Assembly (NCBI GenBank): GCA_025354885.1
Contig: JANXLY010000052.1
Span: forward strand, 1-44,077
DNA from: Acidobacteriota bacterium
GTDB lineage: Bacteria; Acidobacteriota; Terriglobia; Bryobacterales; Bryobacteraceae
Length of the DNA: 44,077 nt
Reading direction: 5' to 3'
Shown here: one piece after another, positions 8,891 to 17,114 of the stretch
How positions within the stretch are numbered: the first letter of the stretch is position 1
Layout of the letters: every line of letters starts with the position of its first letter
Notes under the pieces: model-generated
What the model was told of the DNA's origin: nothing
Seen by the model: the letters and a program-made list of their open reading frames with translations, nothing else
The model's database searches: none
Translations under genes and position numbers: made by a program

Positions 8891-10171
8891 ATGACGATAT
8901 CTCGCCGTTCATTGGTCGCTTCTTCCGCTATGGTCTTCTCCCTCAAAGGGGCCGCTCCCGCACCTGCCATCAAGGATACGGTGAACATCGGCTTCATCGG
9001 CAGCGGCATTCGCGGCAAACAGTTGATTGAAGAATTTCAGGCTGTCCCCGGTGCTCGCGGCATCGCGTTGGCTGACCTTTACGACGGCTGCCTCGAGCGT
9101 GGCAAAGAGCAACTTGGCGACAAGATTCAGATCGCCAAGGACTATCGCGCACTTCTAGACAACAAAGACATTGAAGCGGTCGTCATCGCCACTCCAGACC
9201 ACCTGCATGAGCGTATTACCCTTGACGCACTCGCTGCCGGCAAACACGTCTATGTTGAAAAACCCATGACCTGGTCGGTCGCTGAGGGCCCCCGCATCAT
9301 CGCCGCCGCAGCCAAAAGCGGGAAGGTACTACAAGTCGGCAGCCAGGCAAAAACTTCAGCCCTCACCGCCAAAGCCAAAGAGTTGATCGCCTCCGGCGCG
9401 CTCGGCAAAGTAAACATGATCCGCATGGGCAACAACCGCAACAACGCCGAAGGTGCGTGGGTCTATCCGATTCCACCCGATGCTTCCACGAAGACGATCG
9501 ACTGGCCTCGCTTTCTCGGCAAGGCCTCCAAGCGTCCTTTCGATGCGGCGCAGTTCTTCCGCTGGCGCTGCTGGTGGGATTACTCAGCCGGTGTAGCCGG
9601 CGATCTTTTCGTGCACCAGTTCACCCAGATGCATGAATTCATGGGCAGCAAAGCTCCTAAGTCAGCCGTCTCTCAGGGAGGAATTTTCAAGTGGAAAGAT
9701 GGCCGCACGGTGCCGGACATCATGAACAGCCTGCTCGAATATCCAGAGGGTTTTCTCGTCGACGTTTATGTCAGCCAAGCCAATTCCTTTGCTCCGCGCG
9801 GCATTCTGGTGATGGGCGATCAGGCCACGCTGCAGGTGGAAAACCGCAAGCTCACCCTCATTCCGGAACCAAAACAGAGCGAAGCCCAATTCTACGGCAG
9901 CATGAACTTCCCCAAGCGCTTGCGCGACGAATACCTGGCGAAGTACGCAAACGATCCAAAGCCCGATCGCCCTCAGCCCAAAGAGATCGCCGTCGAGGCG
10001 GGGCAGTCCCACAACTGGCACTTCATCGACTCGATCGTGAACTCAAAGCCCAGCCGCGAAAACGCCGAAGAAGGCCACTTTGCCGCCGCGGCCGCGCACC
10101 TCTGCAACATGGCTTATCGCAAAGGCGCACGCATGACCTTTGATCCGCTGTCGGGGAAAATTCGCTCGTAA
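8891..10171 (+). CDS. Gfo/Idh/MocA family oxidoreductase, Tat-exported
   Basis: This 426-residue NAD(P)-dependent sugar oxidoreductase-family protein carries an N-terminal Tat signal (MTISRRSLVASSAMVFSLKG), so it should be exported. The Rossmann motif GFIGSGIRG comes next, then VVIATPDHLH and the catalytic-region EKPMTWS near residues 121-127. The C-terminal dimerisation domain follows, with WDYSAGVAGDLFVHQ. Exported members are common in Acidobacteriota, Planctomycetes and Bacteroidetes, and some are glycoside hydrolases using NAD transiently, so the substrate is open. Its 3' end overlaps the convergent glycosyltransferase by 58 bases. It is divergent from garD, which suggests a shared sugar-acid or polysaccharide context, though this is inference. 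Confidence 0.92.
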   Translation: MTISRRSLVASSAMVFSLKGAAPAPAIKDTVNIGFIGSGIRGKQLIEEFQAVPGARGIALADLYDGCLERGKEQLGDKIQIAKDYRALLDNKDIEAVVIATPDHLHERITLDALAAGKHVYVEKPMTWSVAEGPRIIAAAAKSGKVLQVGSQAKTSALTAKAKELIASGALGKVNMIRMGNNRNNAEGAWVYPIPPDASTKTIDWPRFLGKASKRPFDAAQFFRWRCWWDYSAGVAGDLFVHQFTQMHEFMGSKAPKSAVSQGGIFKWKDGRTVPDIMNSLLEYPEGFLVDVYVSQANSFAPRGILVMGDQATLQVENRKLTLIPEPKQSEAQFYGSMNFPKRLRDEYLAKYANDPKPDRPQPKEIAVEAGQSHNWHFIDSIVNSKPSRENAEEGHFAAAAAHLCNMAYRKGARMTFDPLSGKIRS

Positions 10172-11061
10172 GCGCAGCCCGCCACATTCGCAACTTGCCA
10201 AAGAACGAGCAACCCCATACGCACGAACGCCTTCTTCAAGCTCAGGTCTCGCAATGGAGCAAAGAACCAGTTCAGCGCCTTGCGGTGGAGTCCAACAAGC
10301 CCTTCTGCGTCGCTTGTCCCACGCCGGGCGTTCAAATCGGCAAAGCGCACTGAACCCTGGCCATAAGAAAACTGCACCTTGCAAAATTTCCATAGGCTCA
10401 TGTTGTGAGAATGCATTACAACGGCTTGTGGCAAGTAGGTGAGCGGAAATCCTGCATGCCTCCAGCGTAGGGTCAAATCCCGATCCTCTGACGCGAATCG
10501 GTAGCTGGGGTCAAATCCCGACAACTGCTGGAACTGCAGCGCCGGCACAGCCATATTGTTCGACGTAAAGAAACTCGCCTTGGCTGGATTCTTGTTGTAG
10601 TGCGCGTTAACAAGATCGACAATCGCTTGTGCGGCCGCTGAATAGGGATTGGACTTGAGCTTGTTCTGAGTGAGTCCGCCTGCCATGTTGCAGGGCAATC
10701 GCCGCAGCTCATCCACGATCCGTCTCAACCAATCTGGTGCAGGTTCACAGTCATCATCGGTAAAGGCCAGCACGTGGCCTGCGGCCAAATTCGCCCCATG
10801 ATTGCGGGCTCCTCCCGGGCCGCTATGCGCGATGCGAATCAGCTTTAGATTCAGCGATTGGGCAAAGGCGGCCACCACTCCATCGAGGGGCTGGGCACTC
10901 TCATCATCCACAACAATGACCTCAAAACGATCCTTTGGATACTCCAGCCTGACAAGGGACTCCAAGCATTGGCGTAAATGCTCTGGCCTGTCTCTAGTCG
11001 CAATGATTACGCTTGCATCCACTTCAGCCAGCTGCCCGCTCAAGGGCTTCCCTGTCTTCAT
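10114..11061 (-). CDS. family 2 glycosyltransferase
   Basis: The 315-residue GT-A fold enzyme transfers a sugar from a nucleotide-sugar donor. Visible motifs are SVIIATRDRP near residue 17, VIVVDDES, GGARNHGAN, and the DXD-type FTDDDCEPAPDWL. ASEDRDLTLRWRHAG supplies the acceptor-side ED. A moderately hydrophobic C-terminal stretch (LLVLWQVANVAGCAY) may associate with the membrane. The ATG at 11061 lies inside the preceding glycosyltransferase gene (38-base overlap). A GTG at 11022, one base after that gene's stop, is an alternative start that would keep the whole domain. It is the last gene of the minus-strand operon and overlaps the oxidoreductase gene at its 3' end. The glycan product is unknown. 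Confidence 0.9.
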   Translation of the reverse strand: MKTGKPLSGQLAEVDASVIIATRDRPEHLRQCLESLVRLEYPKDRFEVIVVDDESAQPLDGVVAAFAQSLNLKLIRIAHSGPGGARNHGANLAAGHVLAFTDDDCEPAPDWLRRIVDELRRLPCNMAGGLTQNKLKSNPYSAAAQAIVDLVNAHYNKNPAKASFFTSNNMAVPALQFQQLSGFDPSYRFASEDRDLTLRWRHAGFPLTYLPQAVVMHSHNMSLWKFCKVQFSYGQGSVRFADLNARRGTSDAEGLVGLHRKALNWFFAPLRDLSLKKAFVRMGLLVLWQVANVAGCAYERIFPDSGSKVMRAPLR

Positions 11062-11992
11062 CCAGAATGTACTTCACCCGGTTCGCCTCGAGCTCGCCCA
11101 CACGCTCACGGCTCGTCCCAAATCCGAACGCATACCCCAGCATTTGCCCCGCCGCGTCAAGGCTTAAGCCAACGAGCAACAGAGGTGCGATCGAGACCAT
11201 TTGCGCCAGTGCTCCTCCTCTCCCCATGTGTGCCCTTGCACAACGCCAGAATCGAAGCGGAGCAATCGCTGGCGAACCAACCGTAAAAATCGCCTTCTCT
11301 AGAGGACTAAAGCCAAGCGCTCTTGAAGCTCCAAAGACTCGGCCTCCATAAAACATTGCTAGCAGCCAGACCGGGAACAGTGCGAAGTTCAGATGCGAAA
11401 CCCGCGCCGCCGGCTCAAGCATCAGTTTCTTACCCTGCTTTCGCATCTCGAAATGCAACAAGGTTTCGGCCTCCAGCCAGCCCTCGAGACTGTCACCCAG
11501 AAGTAATAATTCCGCCTTCTTGTAGGAGCAGTTGTGTCCTGGCAGGAATGGCCTCGGCCCTTTCTCACAAGGTTCCATAAACGGGCTATATCCAACCAGG
11601 AAATCACAGCAGCTCACAGCATTGCGCGGATTGGCATTGAGGAAAACCGGCCCTACTGCGGCAACATCTTCTGCATGAGCTGCCAATAGGGCCTTTGCCC
11701 AGCCTGGCTCGGGAAAGCAGTGATCCTCGCAGAAGACCACCACTGATGTGGTTGCAATTCGCACCCCCGCAGCATTCCCATCAGAAACGGTCGACCGATC
11801 GCGAAGCTGCAGCACCTTGAAGTCTCCGAAGGATTGACACTCTCCCGCTGGTACACGCAGCGGCCCCAGAGTTCCCACTAATATCAGCTCAATTTCAGCA
11901 GCTTCCTCCTGCATTGCGAGCCGCCGCACCGTCGAACGAACTACCGAAAACGGTCCGCGAGAGACCAGAATCGCTGAGAGCCGACACTTCAT
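11024..11992 (-). CDS. glycosyltransferase-like protein (GT-A fold)
   Basis: This 322-residue protein looks like a divergent family 2 glycosyltransferase. It has an N-terminal ILVSRG/FSVVRSTVRR block, a VFCEDHCFPEPGW segment where a DXD motif is expected (here E-D-H), LPGHNCSYKK, and an EAETLLHFEMRKQGKK acceptor-site region. The start is chosen at ATG 11992 because it overlaps the stop of the preceding gene as ATGA. A longer frame from 12055 would run into that gene. Two hydrophobic segments in the last third (around LFPVWLLAMFYGG and MVSIAPLLLVGLSLDAAG) suggest membrane association. It pairs with the second glycosyltransferase downstream. The missing canonical DXD lowers certainty about donor chemistry. 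Confidence 0.75.
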   Translation of the reverse strand: MKCRLSAILVSRGPFSVVRSTVRRLAMQEEAAEIELILVGTLGPLRVPAGECQSFGDFKVLQLRDRSTVSDGNAAGVRIATTSVVVFCEDHCFPEPGWAKALLAAHAEDVAAVGPVFLNANPRNAVSCCDFLVGYSPFMEPCEKGPRPFLPGHNCSYKKAELLLLGDSLEGWLEAETLLHFEMRKQGKKLMLEPAARVSHLNFALFPVWLLAMFYGGRVFGASRALGFSPLEKAIFTVGSPAIAPLRFWRCARAHMGRGGALAQMVSIAPLLLVGLSLDAAGQMLGYAFGFGTSRERVGELEANRVKYILDEDREALERAAG

Positions 11993-12627
11993 TTCTGCTC
12001 GTCGGCGCGCACATGCAAATTGCGAAAATGCGCTTCTGTGCCCGGCCCAATCCAAAGAGCAATTCCCCCCTTGGTTGCGCCCAGCTTCAGGTCGTTCACA
12101 ATCAAAGTTGGCTGAGCCTGGCCATGAACAAAAAGCCGCGCGCTGATGCCCTTCACTTCGACCCGGATCTTCGTCCAGGCACCGGATTCCAAATCAACAT
12201 AACTCTCGTACTTTTCGGGAAACTCTTTGCGCAATCGTTCCCAGGGATAGTCGGGGTGCGAAATGTATTGAGCGCTGTGATTGCGCCTCACCTGATCGTC
12301 CGCCCTGCCATTGGTTGGCCGCAAATAGAAGGCCTCGTATTTGCCCGGATCGCTGGCCACGTGAAACGCTATACCAACAAAGCCCCTTGCGCCCCCGACT
12401 GCATTGCTGCCTGGTGCTCCAGCTAATTCCAATTCGATGCTGCCGTCCCCAAAGACCAGTTTCTCGATCAACACCAGACTTTCTCCGCCTTTGCCGGACT
12501 CGATCACTCGAACCGACTTCAACCCTTTGTAGGTTGCGGGCGCAACGATCATCCCGTATGCCTTCAGCCCGTCAGTTGTCTCCATCGGCAAGCTCTGGGC
12601 CAGCAGCAGCATCAAGAACAAACTCAT
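11989..12627 (-). CDS. exported lectin-fold (DUF1080/LamG-like) protein
   Basis: The 212-residue product has a short hydrophobic N-terminus (MSLFLMLLLAQSLP) consistent with export. The rest is a concanavalin-like beta-sandwich of the DUF1080 (3-keto-disaccharide hydrolase) or LamG type. Supporting segments are FGDGSIELELAG, FVGIAFHV, YEAFYLRPTNGR, WTKIRVEVKGISARLFVHG and a terminal AHFRNLHV. Such domains bind or cleave sugars, but no catalytic residue can be named here. Its start lies inside the end of the Rsm22 gene (56-base overlap), and its stop overlaps the glycosyltransferase start as ATGA. It is therefore translationally embedded in this operon. Confidence 0.75.
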   Translation of the reverse strand: MSLFLMLLLAQSLPMETTDGLKAYGMIVAPATYKGLKSVRVIESGKGGESLVLIEKLVFGDGSIELELAGAPGSNAVGGARGFVGIAFHVASDPGKYEAFYLRPTNGRADDQVRRNHSAQYISHPDYPWERLRKEFPEKYESYVDLESGAWTKIRVEVKGISARLFVHGQAQPTLIVNDLKLGATKGGIALWIGPGTEAHFRNLHVRADEQK

Positions 12628-13564
12628 CTCCCCATGCTAGCTTTCTTGCCAGTCGAAAGTGCGCCTTGCTCTTCTTCGTAGTCAATACTTTGCCTCGCAG
12701 CGGTGCCTCGCAAAGTTCGACTTCGATCCTGCCCGGCTGCACTAGCGGATGCCGGATCACTCTTGGCGCTCCAGCTCGCAATTCTCCACGCCATGCCGCT
12801 ACATAACTGAACTTCTCGTCTTCGTATCCAAGACTCCCGCCCTTCAATCTCCGGTGCACCGCGCTGCGGTTCAGCCTTGCCGCAAAATGGCACCAGTCCA
12901 CACCACTTGCTGGACAGGCTGCCGGAGCAGAACATGGAGCCGCAATCGATGCACCCAAGCCAATCAATTGAGTTCTCGCCGCATCGATCGTCGCAAAGCC
13001 CCGCGGCGTTCCTGCCTCAATCACGATCAGGAGCGAACCCGCCGCCTTCCAGGCTCGCGCCAGAATTGCAGCTGCCCTCCCGGTGTCTTCGCCAATCGAA
13101 TAACTAAACATCACGACGTCGTGCTCAGGCAATTCTTCCATCGCTTCGAGAGCACTGGTCCTCCAAGTCACTTCCGGCAACAGTTGCTTGCCCATCTTCA
13201 CCATTGCTGGAATCTGCTCAATCGCCGTCACTTCGCGCAACCCTGGCCAGGCCTCCTGAGCCGCAAGAATTGCCGCACCACACCCTGCTCCCAAATCGAG
13301 CAGCGATTCCGGTACAAATTCAGGGTCCACTCCACGGGTCTGCAGCGATTGCCGCAGCGCCCGCAACACGGCGCGATTCGCCGCCAGCGTTGCCGGAAAC
13401 CGCACCGCAAGGTAAGCCGCCACCAGAATCTCGCCATCGAGGCGTGGCCCCTTCGTCCCCTTGCCAGATCGATAGGCCTCCGAAAGCGACTCGATTGCCA
13501 CCCGCACCCGTTCGGTTCCGAATCGCCCCACTAAGATTTCTGCTTCTTTTTCCCAGTCCAGCAT
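12572..13564 (-). CDS. Rsm22-family small-subunit rRNA methyltransferase-like protein
   Basis: The 330-residue protein matches the Rsm22 family (PF09243), which in mitochondria (Rsm22/METTL17) binds the small ribosomal subunit during assembly. The SAM-binding motif LDLGAGCGAA lies at residues 89-98. The family signature is clear: CPASGVDWCHFAARLNRS, HRRLKGGSLGYEDEKFSYV, RVIRHPL. Cys211, Cys217, Cys225 and Cys285 have the C-x5-C-x7-C plus distal Cys layout that ligates an iron-sulfur cluster in METTL17. A ribosome-assembly role is inferred. Methylation activity is unproven in the family. It heads an operon with a lectin-fold protein and two glycosyltransferases, with no obvious functional tie. 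Confidence 0.88.
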   Translation of the reverse strand: MLDWEKEAEILVGRFGTERVRVAIESLSEAYRSGKGTKGPRLDGEILVAAYLAVRFPATLAANRAVLRALRQSLQTRGVDPEFVPESLLDLGAGCGAAILAAQEAWPGLREVTAIEQIPAMVKMGKQLLPEVTWRTSALEAMEELPEHDVVMFSYSIGEDTGRAAAILARAWKAAGSLLIVIEAGTPRGFATIDAARTQLIGLGASIAAPCSAPAACPASGVDWCHFAARLNRSAVHRRLKGGSLGYEDEKFSYVAAWRGELRAGAPRVIRHPLVQPGRIEVELCEAPLRGKVLTTKKSKAHFRLARKLAWGDEFVLDAAAGPELADGDN

Positions 13565-13579
13565 GAGTTGAACTTAGCA

Positions 13580-13608
13580 GGAACCATCCACCCCGTCCCG
13601 GTGTCCAA
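13580..13608 (+). promoter_or_regulatory. candidate ECF-type promoter of the sigma gene
   Basis: GGAACC (13580-13585) and GTCCAA (13603-13608) resemble the RpoE-type -35 (GGAACTT) and -10 (GTCTAA) elements. The spacing is about one base longer than the usual optimum. Transcription would start near 13615, some 30 bases before the sigma-factor ATG. This suggests the sigma factor transcribes its own gene. Confidence 0.4.
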
Positions 13609-13646
13609 TCGAACAGAGCGCTAAGATTACTGTCAGGAGCCCTGAG

Positions 13647-14318
13647 ATGGCCGAGAACAGTTTGGGATTTCGTAACGAAGGTGGAGAACCCGCCGCACAG
13701 GTATTTAAAGATGCCCTTCTTGTGGAGCGGCTTCGCCAGGGCGAAGATTCTGCTTACGAAGAGCTCCTGAATACTTATGGGGATTCGGTGCACAATCTCG
13801 TTTACCGGCTGCTCAATCAGCCTGTTGACGCACCCGACGTTGTTCAGGAAGTTTTCGTCAAAGTTTATCGCAACCTCAATCATTTCCAGGGGAAGTCGAC
13901 ACTCAAGACCTGGATTTATCGCATCGCCGTGAACGAAGCCTACAATCACCGCCGCTGGTTCAGCAGGCACAAAAAGAACGAAGTGAATATGGGCCCTCGT
14001 GAAGACAATGGGATTGGCCTCGCCGACTTTCTGCCCGATCAGCGCCGCTCCCCCTTCGATCTCGCCTCAGACCACGAAACGCGCGCTCTAATCGAAGAGG
14101 CTCTCCTGAAAATAAACCCAGTCTTCCGCTCGGCAGTTGTCCTCAGGGACATTGAAGATCTGAACTATGACGAAATTGCCGAGGTTTTGCAGATTTCGCT
14201 TGGCACCGTTAAATCGCGCATTGTGCGCGGCCGCGAGGCGCTTCGCCTCGAACTTGAAACCATGCTCAAGCCGGCACACGGCTTCGCCTGGTCCACACAA
14301 GCGGCAGGTCAGTCTTAA
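13647..14318 (+). CDS. ECF RNA polymerase sigma factor (RpoE-like)
   Basis: This 223-residue group 4 sigma factor directs RNA polymerase to a small stress-type regulon. Region 2 is visible at about residues 40-105: AYEELLNTYGDSVHNLVYRLL, DAPDVVQEVFVKVYRNLNHF, STLKTWIYRIAVNEAYNHRRW. Region 4 follows at about 148-200: LLKINPVFRSAVVLRDIEDLNYDEIAEVLQISLGTVKSRIVRGREALR. AGGAG lies nine bases before the ATG. A GGAACC/GTCCAA pair upstream fits autoregulation. The next gene, 10 bases after the stop and with a strong ribosome-binding site, encodes a single-pass membrane protein in the position of an anti-sigma factor. The inducing signal is unknown. Confidence 0.93.
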   Translation: MAENSLGFRNEGGEPAAQVFKDALLVERLRQGEDSAYEELLNTYGDSVHNLVYRLLNQPVDAPDVVQEVFVKVYRNLNHFQGKSTLKTWIYRIAVNEAYNHRRWFSRHKKNEVNMGPREDNGIGLADFLPDQRRSPFDLASDHETRALIEEALLKINPVFRSAVVLRDIEDLNYDEIAEVLQISLGTVKSRIVRGREALRLELETMLKPAHGFAWSTQAAGQS

Positions 14319-14328
14319 AGGAGGTCAT

Positions 14329-14916
14329 ATGAAACAGGAAAACGCTCACCACGAAGTTCGCGATTTACTCCAATCCTTACCCCGCCGCAGGGCGAACCCT
14401 GGCTTGACTCTGGCCTTGCAAATCTCAGCCAGCAAAGAGGCCGCCCGACGTCAAAAATGGGCCAATGCACCAGCCTTTCTAGTTCGCATGAAGAATACCT
14501 TCGACTTATGGACGGCAAACATGATGCGCCCGCTCGCGCTCCCCTGTGCTGGAGGTTTAGCAGCTGCGGTTCTCGTCTTTGCCCTGTTCGTGCACATTCA
14601 GCCCGTCCGAGCCAACAGCCTCATGGCTGACCGACCGACCGCTCTTTACACCGAACCGGCCGCCAAAACTCTAGCTCCCTTTGAGCCGCCCACAGCGGAT
14701 GCCGAAGTCGAAGTCTCCATTGATGAGTGGGGTCGTATCGCCGACTATCAGGTAGTTTCTGGAAACCCGAAACTCAACATGGAAGTGCGCCGCAGCGTAG
14801 AGCGAACTTTGCTGTTCACTGAATTCACTCCCGCAACCAGCTTTGGCCAAGCTGTCCCCTCCAAGCTCCGCCTCACACTTCGGCGCGGAGCATCCGCAAT
14901 TACAGTGAAGGGCTGA
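14329..14916 (+). CDS. probable membrane anti-sigma factor with TonB-like C-terminal domain
   Basis: This 195-residue protein follows the ECF sigma gene. AAAGGAGGTC at 14317-14326, overlapping the sigma stop, fixes the ATG at 14329. The first 65 residues are helical and charged, starting HHEVRDLLQSLPRRR, in the position of an anti-sigma domain, but the zinc motif H-x3-C-x2-C is absent. A transmembrane segment lies at about residues 67-87 (LALPCAGGLAAAVLVFALFV). The outer part, about residues 125-190, resembles a TonB C-terminal domain: VEVSIDEWGRIADYQVVSGNPKLN, then FTPATSFGQAVPSKLRLTLR. The role as sigma regulator is inferred from position and topology. Envelope sensing through the outer domain is speculative. 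Confidence 0.7.
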   Translation: MKQENAHHEVRDLLQSLPRRRANPGLTLALQISASKEAARRQKWANAPAFLVRMKNTFDLWTANMMRPLALPCAGGLAAAVLVFALFVHIQPVRANSLMADRPTALYTEPAAKTLAPFEPPTADAEVEVSIDEWGRIADYQVVSGNPKLNMEVRRSVERTLLFTEFTPATSFGQAVPSKLRLTLRRGASAITVKG

Positions 14917-14917
14917 T

Positions 14918-15682
14918 TTGTCTCGCAAGTACGGCCAGCACTTCCTCAAGGATCAGTCCATACTCGAACGGATCGCTGACGCCGCCTGTCCTGCGGGCGA
15001 GCAGCAACCGCTTCTCGAAATTGGTCCCGGTCGCGGTGCCCTCACCCGTTACCTCCTGCCACGAGCCACAAAAATCACAGCCATTGAAGTCGACCCCGAA
15101 ATGGTCGCCTTTCTTACCCGCAACTTCCCCGGCGAAGAGCGACTCGAGGTGCGCCTTCAGGACATCCTCGATACAGACCTCAACTCCTTCGGCCCATGCG
15201 TCATCGTGGGCAACCTCCCGTACTACATCAGTTCTCCGATCGCCGCCAAAGTCTTCGAAGCTTCAGGCTCCTGGCTTCGTGCTGTGTTCCTTGTGCAGAA
15301 AGAAGTGGCGCTCCGCATGGCTGCCCGCGAAGGCTCGCGCGACTACGGGTACCTCAGCGTAATGACACGGCTTTACACGAATCCTTCGGTCCTCTTCACC
15401 GTGCCCCCAACCGCATTCTCGCCGCCGCCCAAAGTTGATTCAGCCGTGATCCTTCTCGAACCAAAGCCAGTAGACCGGGCCGAAGCCAGGATACTTCTCA
15501 AATTCGCGTCTCGGGCCTTCGCCCACAAGCGCAAAACCCTCCGCAATAACCTGGCCCCGTTCTATGGCAAGACGGCCATCGACGCCCAGCCAGAAGCCAG
15601 TCTTCGCGCAGAACAACTCTCACCCGCACAACTGCTGGACCTCTGTCAAAGGCTTTCTGCCTTTGAGCCGATGCTATCCTGA
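14918..15682 (+). CDS. rsmA: 16S rRNA (adenine1518/1519-N6)-dimethyltransferase
   Basis: RsmA (KsgA) dimethylates two adjacent adenines in helix 45 of 16S rRNA late in small-subunit assembly. The 254-residue protein has the expected KYGQHFLKDQSI N-terminus, the SAM motif LEIGPGRGALT, the acidic EVDPEMV, and the catalytic NLPYYISSPI (N-L-P-Y/F). The C-terminal FAHKRKTLRNNL is typical of the family. The start is TTG at 14918, one base after the stop of the preceding membrane protein. No ATG is available near the conserved N-terminus. It sits in a run of plus-strand genes from the sigma factor to gltX. Confidence 0.96.
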   Translation: MSRKYGQHFLKDQSILERIADAACPAGEQQPLLEIGPGRGALTRYLLPRATKITAIEVDPEMVAFLTRNFPGEERLEVRLQDILDTDLNSFGPCVIVGNLPYYISSPIAAKVFEASGSWLRAVFLVQKEVALRMAAREGSRDYGYLSVMTRLYTNPSVLFTVPPTAFSPPPKVDSAVILLEPKPVDRAEARILLKFASRAFAHKRKTLRNNLAPFYGKTAIDAQPEASLRAEQLSPAQLLDLCQRLSAFEPMLS

Positions 15683-15689
15683 CCGTTTG

Positions 15690-17114
15690 ATGCCTCGAGT
15701 TCGCTTCGCCCCCTCGCCTACGGGTTACCTTCATATTGGCAGCGCCAGAACTTTTATCTTTAATTGGCTCTACGCGCGCCACAATCACGGCACGATGGTC
15801 CTTCGTATTGACGATACCGACGTTGAGCGCAATACGGAGGTCTCTCTAAACTCCATCTTCGATGGCCTCAAATGGCTCGGCCTTAGCTGGGACGAGTTCT
15901 ACCGTCAGAGTGAGCGTCTCGATCTCCACCAGAAGATGGCCTGGCAGATTTTCGCTAGCGGCCACGCCTATCGTGACTTCACCCCGGCCCACCAAGGTGA
16001 TGAGGATCGCACCGGTGCTGGTTCCGGTACGTGGTTATTCAACTCCGATGCGCGCGAATTAGGTGCCGAAGAATCCCAGCGACGCGCCGACGGGGGCGAA
16101 CCCTTCGTACTCCGCTTTCGTGTTCCGCGGCACGAAGCCCGTTACATCAAATTCGCCGATGCCGTCTATGCCACGCAGTCCAAGAGTGTCAACGACATCG
16201 AAGACTTCGCACTGCTCCGCTCAAACGGAGCGCCTACCTATCACATGGCCTCTTGTGCCGACGACATTGACCTCAAGATCTCGCATGTCATCCGCGGCCA
16301 GGATCACCTCACAAATACTTTCAAGCACATCCTCATTTTCGAAGCGCTCGGAGCCGCCCTGCCCACCTTCGCCCACTTGCCTCTCCTCATTGCTCCCGAT
16401 GGAGCCAAGCTCTCCAAGCGCAAGCACGGCCCTGTCGTAAGCGTGATGACTTATGAAGCTGCCGGCTTCCTGCCCCACGCGTATATCAACTTCCTCTGTC
16501 TGCTCGGCTGGAGTCCCAAAGACAACCGCGAGCAGATGTCCCTGCAGGAACTGATCGATGTCTTCTCTTTTGAAGGCATCAACCGCTCGAACGCAGTTGT
16601 CAATTTCAGTGAAGCTGACCCCATCGACCCCAAGGCGACCTGGCTCAACGGCCAGCATCTCCGCACTATGCCGATGGAAGAACTTGCGCCAATTGCTCGC
16701 GAGCGTATCCTCGCCGCCGGCCTCTCGATTCCATACTCGGATGCGGAATTCCTTGTAGTTGTCGACGTACTTCGTGCACGGCTGGCTACGCTCCACGACT
16801 TCGCAACGCTTTCGCGTGCTTACTTCACCGACGACTACGAAATGAACCCCACTGCACTCGAACGTCTCAACGCCCCTGGTGCTCGCGAGTCTCTCCGCGA
16901 ACTAGGCGTGCGCCTTGCCGCAACATCCGAATTCACCGAAGCCAGCATTGAAGCTGAACTCCGCAAGCTAGCCGAAGAGCGCGGGCTCAAGGCAGGCATT
17001 CTCATCAATGGGTCCAGGGCCGCCCTAACCGGCCAACCGGCGGGGCCCAGCGCCTTTCATGTCTTCACGGCTATCGGGCGAGAACGCTCCATCGAAAGAC
17101 TCCAAAAAGTATGA
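15690..17114 (+). CDS. gltX: glutamyl-tRNA synthetase
   Basis: GltX charges tRNA(Glu), and tRNA(Gln) in organisms that use GatCAB, which fits the gatB in this window. The 474-residue class I synthetase starts MPRVRFAPSPTGYLHIG, containing the HIGH-equivalent. It has the LRIDDTD block and the KMSKS-equivalent KLSKRKHG near residue 240, followed by the anticodon-binding helical region. The ATG at 15690 is chosen over an in-frame upstream start at 15564 because the family begins just before RFAPSPTG. The segment after HAYRDF carries GDEDRTGAGSGTW rather than the zinc-like cysteines of some GluRS. The stop overlaps the carbamoyltransferase start as ATGA. Confidence 0.96.
   Translation: MPRVRFAPSPTGYLHIGSARTFIFNWLYARHNHGTMVLRIDDTDVERNTEVSLNSIFDGLKWLGLSWDEFYRQSERLDLHQKMAWQIFASGHAYRDFTPAHQGDEDRTGAGSGTWLFNSDARELGAEESQRRADGGEPFVLRFRVPRHEARYIKFADAVYATQSKSVNDIEDFALLRSNGAPTYHMASCADDIDLKISHVIRGQDHLTNTFKHILIFEALGAALPTFAHLPLLIAPDGAKLSKRKHGPVVSVMTYEAAGFLPHAYINFLCLLGWSPKDNREQMSLQELIDVFSFEGINRSNAVVNFSEADPIDPKATWLNGQHLRTMPMEELAPIARERILAAGLSIPYSDAEFLVVVDVLRARLATLHDFATLSRAYFTDDYEMNPTALERLNAPGARESLRELGVRLAATSEFTEASIEAELRKLAEERGLKAGILINGSRAALTGQPAGPSAFHVFTAIGRERSIERLQKV

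Noticed and set aside
12749-13534. 261-codon plus-strand frame opposite the Rsm22 gene
   Set aside because: The opposite strand encodes a clear family with conserved cysteines. The frame itself is compositionally odd.
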